From a virus: a stretch of DNA of 24,304 nucleotides. Of the stretch, positions 21,779-24,304 are shown in pieces. The stretch covers positions 1 through 24,304 of IMG/VR virus record IMGVR_UViG_3300047177_000043; one strand, given 5' to 3'. Every line of letters starts with the position of its first letter. The first letter of the stretch is position 1. Made by a program: the position numbers and the translations under genes. The notes under the pieces were generated by a model. That model had not been told where the DNA came from. It made no database searches and saw nothing but the letters and a program-made list of their open reading frames with translations.

Positions 21779-22867
21779 ATGGCTTATTCTAACTCAACAA
21801 ACAATATCAATATCAACACTCCTATCAGAAGCGTCGCTGCTTCTGCAACGGCTGCTCTTACCGATTATATCATCGAGGTTACTTCTGTTGCTGCTGCTCG
21901 CACGATTACTCTTCCAGCTCCTTCTAGTAGCGGTTCAACTTCTACGGTAGGAAAAGTCTATATTGTAAAAAACACTTCAGGCGCTACGACAAATCCTATT
22001 ACGATTACTCCGACTTCAGGAACCATTGACGGAGCTGCTTCCCTTTCTATCGCTACTGCTTATGGATCTTATATAGTTTATAGCGATGGCACAAGCTGGT
22101 ATAGCGAAGCAGGAGCTTCTAACTTAACATTTCCAGTATCAGTACCTAACGGAGGTACAGGAGATTCTACTTTAACTAACCACGCGGTGCTCCTTGGACA
22201 AGGAACAAGCCCTGTTGCATTCGTAGGCCCAACCGCTACCTCAGGACAAGTGCTTCAAAGCGCAGGATCTTCCGCTGACCCTGCATTTTCTACTGCAACC
22301 TACCCATCTACCACGACTCTATCCCAGCTTCTATATAGCTCGGCAACTAATACAGTTGGAGGACTTGCAACGGCTAATAGTGCCTCTCTTGTCACTAACT
22401 CCACTGGAGTCCCAGCCTGGTCATCTACTATGACAAATGGACAGATGATTATAGGTAGTACGGGAGCAACACCTGTTTCTGCGACATTAACCGCGGGTGT
22501 TGGCATTTTTGTCACCAATGGAGCGGGTTCTGTAACAGTAGCTTCGATGCCCTACACTTCGATCACAGCTAACCAGACTCTTGCAGTATCTAATGGTTAT
22601 TTCGTGACTTCAGGTGCTCTCTCTTTAGCTTTACCAGCAACATCAGCAGTAGGAGATAAGATTGAATTGATCCTGACAGCAGGAACTTCTTGGACGATTA
22701 CACAAGCTTCAGGACAGCAAATTGTAATTGGCAATCAATCTACAACTTTAGGAGCTGGTGGATCTTTAGCATCAACAGCCACAGGAGATGCGGTAAGCTT
22801 AGTATGTAGTGCTGCAAACACTATATGGTATGTTAGATCTTCTATGGGGAATATTACGGTGACTTAA
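21779..22867 (+). CDS. Tail fibre-like protein with shared N- and C-terminal modules
   Basis: A 362-residue protein with a strong ribosome site (AGGAGAG). The N-terminal module (VAASATAALTDYIIEVTSVAAARTITLPAPSS...YIVKNTSG...TSGTIDGAASLSI) is paralogous to that of the 23654 product. The middle, NGGTGDSTLTNHAVLLGQGT and NGQMIIGSTGATPVSATLTA, is a linker type seen in many phage fibres; the second part also matches the 20464 product. The C-terminal cap (SNGYFVTSGALSLALPATSAVGDKIELI...ITQASGQQIVIGN...SSMGNITVT) is that of the preceding fibres. It therefore links the two module groups of the cluster. Its end overlaps the convergent gene at 22854. Confidence 0.65.
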   Translation: MAYSNSTNNININTPIRSVAASATAALTDYIIEVTSVAAARTITLPAPSSSGSTSTVGKVYIVKNTSGATTNPITITPTSGTIDGAASLSIATAYGSYIVYSDGTSWYSEAGASNLTFPVSVPNGGTGDSTLTNHAVLLGQGTSPVAFVGPTATSGQVLQSAGSSADPAFSTATYPSTTTLSQLLYSSATNTVGGLATANSASLVTNSTGVPAWSSTMTNGQMIIGSTGATPVSATLTAGVGIFVTNGAGSVTVASMPYTSITANQTLAVSNGYFVTSGALSLALPATSAVGDKIELILTAGTSWTITQASGQQIVIGNQSTTLGAGGSLASTATGDAVSLVCSAANTIWYVRSSMGNITVT

Positions 22868-23087
22868 TGTTTGAATTGTTTTTAGTTCGTTCTTCTACTA
22901 TGTGGCAGCGACCGCTTACTTCTCTCATTTCTCTATGGAATTGGTTCATATCTTGTCTTATTCCCTCCATAAAATTTTGCGTAGAATTTTGTAAAGACAT
23001 GTGTAGAGGAATAGTTACTCCTAGAATAGTGCCTATCACTAAGATGACTCCAACTAAAAATTCCCAATGTATCTTTTCCTTTTCCAT
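22854..23087 (-). CDS. Membrane / coiled-coil protein, GTILGV subgroup
   Basis: A 77-residue protein starting MEKEKIHWEF. The span FLVGVILVIGTILGVTIPLH (residues about 10-29) is almost the same as that of the 9896-10141 product on the plus strand 13 kb away. The coil is MSLQNSTQNFMEGIRQDMNQFH, and the tail is altered: REMREVSGRCHIVEERTKNN, where GRC and VEER remain but DFH is lost. The last codons (NIKSP) overlap the end of the 21779 gene by 14 bases, so the frame may have been extended into the neighbour after insertion. Confidence 0.65.
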   Translation of the reverse strand: MEKEKIHWEFLVGVILVIGTILGVTIPLHMSLQNSTQNFMEGIRQDMNQFHREMREVSGRCHIVEERTKNNSNIKSP

Positions 23088-23207
23088 GATATTTGAATCC
23101 TTTATAAAGAGAACAGAATAACAGAATGATGAATTTAAAAATATATAAATGTAAAATGTAATGTCCTCTCACTAATTATTTAAGGAGAGCAACAAGGAGA
23201 ATAAGAT

Positions 23208-23426
23208 ATGGAAAAGAAATCAGAAACTGGGATTGCGATCATATCGTGTTCAGCTGGTTCGGTCATAGCAATGCTAACAGCCATGATTGTGTTATTCACA
23301 CATTTAGACAGTAAAATGGAAAAAAGTATGGCAGAAGGCAGAGCCGAATTGAGACATCAAGATGAAAAATTGATTATGGTAATTAGGGAATTGAGAGATG
23401 AGATAAAGGATTCTAAAAAATCATAA
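23208..23426 (+). CDS. Membrane / coiled-coil protein, plus-strand pair member 1
   Basis: A 72-residue protein. The span (AIISCSAGSVIAMLTAMIVLFTHL, residues about 9-32) is followed by DSKMEKSMAEGRAELRHQDEKLIMVIRELRDEIKDSKKS. HLDSKMEKS resembles HLDNKTEST of the tandem array, but the ending is RELRDEIKDSK in place of DFHGRLC. A strong ribosome site AAGGAG lies about 9 bases before the ATG. It and the next gene form a pair with the same ending. Confidence 0.65.
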   Translation: MEKKSETGIAIISCSAGSVIAMLTAMIVLFTHLDSKMEKSMAEGRAELRHQDEKLIMVIRELRDEIKDSKKS

Positions 23427-23437
23427 GAAACACGAAT

Positions 23438-23647
23438 ATGGAAAATACATTAATAATTACTTTAATTGGTGCAATAGTAGCGAATATCGGGACGACCATT
23501 ATTCTGTTTATCCATGGGGATAATAAGCTTGAGGCGACAATACGGCATCAAGATAATAAACTTTCTCTTGCTATTGCAGAAGGTAGACGAGAACTAATAG
23601 AAGCAATTCGAGAAATTAGAGCAGAAATCAAAGACTCAAAACAGTAG
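23438..23647 (+). CDS. Membrane / coiled-coil protein, plus-strand pair member 2
   Basis: A 69-residue protein. The span is LIITLIGAIVANIGTTIILFI (residues about 5-25), then HGDNKLEATIRHQDNKLSLAIAEGRRELIEAIREIRAEIKDSKQ. VANIGTTI and DNKLEAT match the array pattern LANLGTII and DNKTEST, while the ending IKDSKQ matches the preceding gene. It ends six bases before the next fibre gene and its last codons lie near AGGGG, the ribosome site of that fibre. The start has only a weak ribosome site. Confidence 0.65.
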   Translation: MENTLIITLIGAIVANIGTTIILFIHGDNKLEATIRHQDNKLSLAIAEGRRELIEAIREIRAEIKDSKQ

Positions 23648-23653
23648 GGGAAC

Positions 23654-24304
23654 ATGTCCAACAATAACAGTGTCAATAATCGCTTCCTGAACCAGCCAGT
23701 CACTCAGACAGCCACTAATTATACAGCATTATTGAGTGATGTTATTATTGAGGTCACAAGCACTAGCGCAGCTCGTACGATCACTCTACCCTCTCCCTCT
23801 CTCATCACTGGAGGAGGCAATCTAGGCAAGTCCTACATCATCAAAGATACCTCAGGTGGAGCGAGCGTCAATAACATCACAATCCTCCCTGCTTCTGGAA
23901 CCATCGACAGTGGAAGCAACATCGTCATCTCTGCCAACTATGGAAGCGTCCAAATCTACTGCGACGGCTCTAACTACTACTCCTCCTACGCTCCAGGAAC
24001 GGGAACTCTTGGCGTGGTGAAACAGGTATTCACCACAAATGGAACCTATACGCCAACAGTAGGGATGCTCTACTGCGAAATCGAAATGGTAGGAGGAGGA
24101 GGAGCTGGTGGTGGAAGTCAAGCTGTTCCAGGAGTCGGCATGTCTTCGGCAGCTGGTGGGGGTGGTGGAGAGTATGCCTTTGGGATCTTTTCTGCCTCTC
24201 AGATTGGCACCTCTCAAAGTATCACCATTGGAGCTGGTGGAACTGGCATTGCAGCTTCAACAGGAGGAACGGGAGGCACAACATCAGTAGGATCTCTCAT
24301 TACT
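23654..24304 (+). CDS. Tail fibre-like protein with Gly-rich domain, cut by window end
   Basis: An open frame of 217 codons without stop, continuing past the window. The first about 115 residues (TATNYTALLSDVIIEVTSTSAARTITLPSPS...GKSYIIKDTSGG...ASGTIDSGSNIVIS) are paralogous to the N-terminal module of the 21779 product. After a short linker (GTGTLGVVKQVFTTNGTYTP) comes a glycine-rich domain, CEIEMVGGGGAGGGSQ, followed by AAGGGGGEYAFGIFSA and SITIGAGGTGIAASTGGTGG. Such domains can form polyglycine bundles at receptor-binding tips. C-ending codons (ATC, CTC, TCC, AAC) are far more frequent than in the neighbouring genes, suggesting separate origin. AGGGG is 4 bases before the ATG. Confidence 0.75.
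   Translation, partial: MSNNNSVNNRFLNQPVTQTATNYTALLSDVIIEVTSTSAARTITLPSPSLITGGGNLGKSYIIKDTSGGASVNNITILPASGTIDSGSNIVISANYGSVQIYCDGSNYYSSYAPGTGTLGVVKQVFTTNGTYTPTVGMLYCEIEMVGGGGAGGGSQAVPGVGMSSAAGGGGGEYAFGIFSASQIGTSQSITIGAGGTGIAASTGGTGGTTSVGSLIT

Noticed and set aside
23852-24217. Minus-strand frame of 121 codons in the last fibre gene
   Set aside because: It is antisense to a long open fibre frame with clear paralogy to the 21779 product; its Arg/Ser-rich content is typical of a shadow frame.
16845-24304. Diversity-generating retroelement acting on fibre genes
   Set aside because: No reverse transcriptase and no template/variable repeat pair with adenine-specific differences was seen; the similarity between fibres is at module level.

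Overview
The window reads as the late (virion) region of a tailed double-stranded DNA phage or prophage. The large plus-strand genes run in the usual order: scaffold-like protein, major capsid protein, head/decoration protein, head-tail connector proteins, a large tail protein, internal (ejection) proteins, then a cluster of tail fibres or spikes. The capsid protein resembles the N4-gp56 family, and the set as a whole suggests a short-tailed (podovirus-like) particle. The DNA is AT-rich. Terminase, portal, replication, integrase and recognisable lysis genes are not visible. I cannot place the host with confidence; the DFHGRLCxIEER small proteins remind me of proteins from amoeba-associated Chlamydiota, but that is unverified recall.

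Layout: 1-550 holds two small minus-strand genes. 676-3642 holds the scaffold-like gene and a major capsid gene broken into three exons by two apparent group I introns. Intron 1 carries an antisense LAGLIDADG endonuclease gene. Intron 2 carries a small membrane/coiled-coil gene. 3652-4719 is a head-associated protein ending at a strong terminator, followed by a minus-strand gene of unknown function (4759-5361). 5454-9839 is a compact plus-strand set of connector and tail genes. 9896-11255 mixes three small membrane/coiled-coil genes with one structural gene. 11464-14626 holds three internal/ejection-type proteins. 14613-16703 is a minus-strand block of tiny genes, mostly tandem copies of one family. 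16845-24304 is the fibre cluster, in which further small membrane/coiled-coil genes are interspersed on both strands.

The most striking feature is a family of about 17 very small proteins (about 50-113 residues), each with one N-terminal membrane segment and then a short coiled coil. Many end in a conserved DFHGRLCxIEER tail. They occur on both strands, between virion genes and even inside an intron. In the tandem array the conserved C-terminal codons also supply the Shine-Dalgarno sequence of the next copy, and the copies are visibly recombined. The second notable theme is the fibre cluster: consecutive fibre genes share N-terminal or C-terminal modules while their middles differ. A 19-base palindrome (ATGTAAAACNGTTTTACAT) lies upstream of the ejection operon and of the fibre cluster, with a degenerate copy nearby, and could coordinate late gene blocks.

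Splice sites, promoters and protein functions are inferred from sequence reading alone; no alignments or structure predictions were run.
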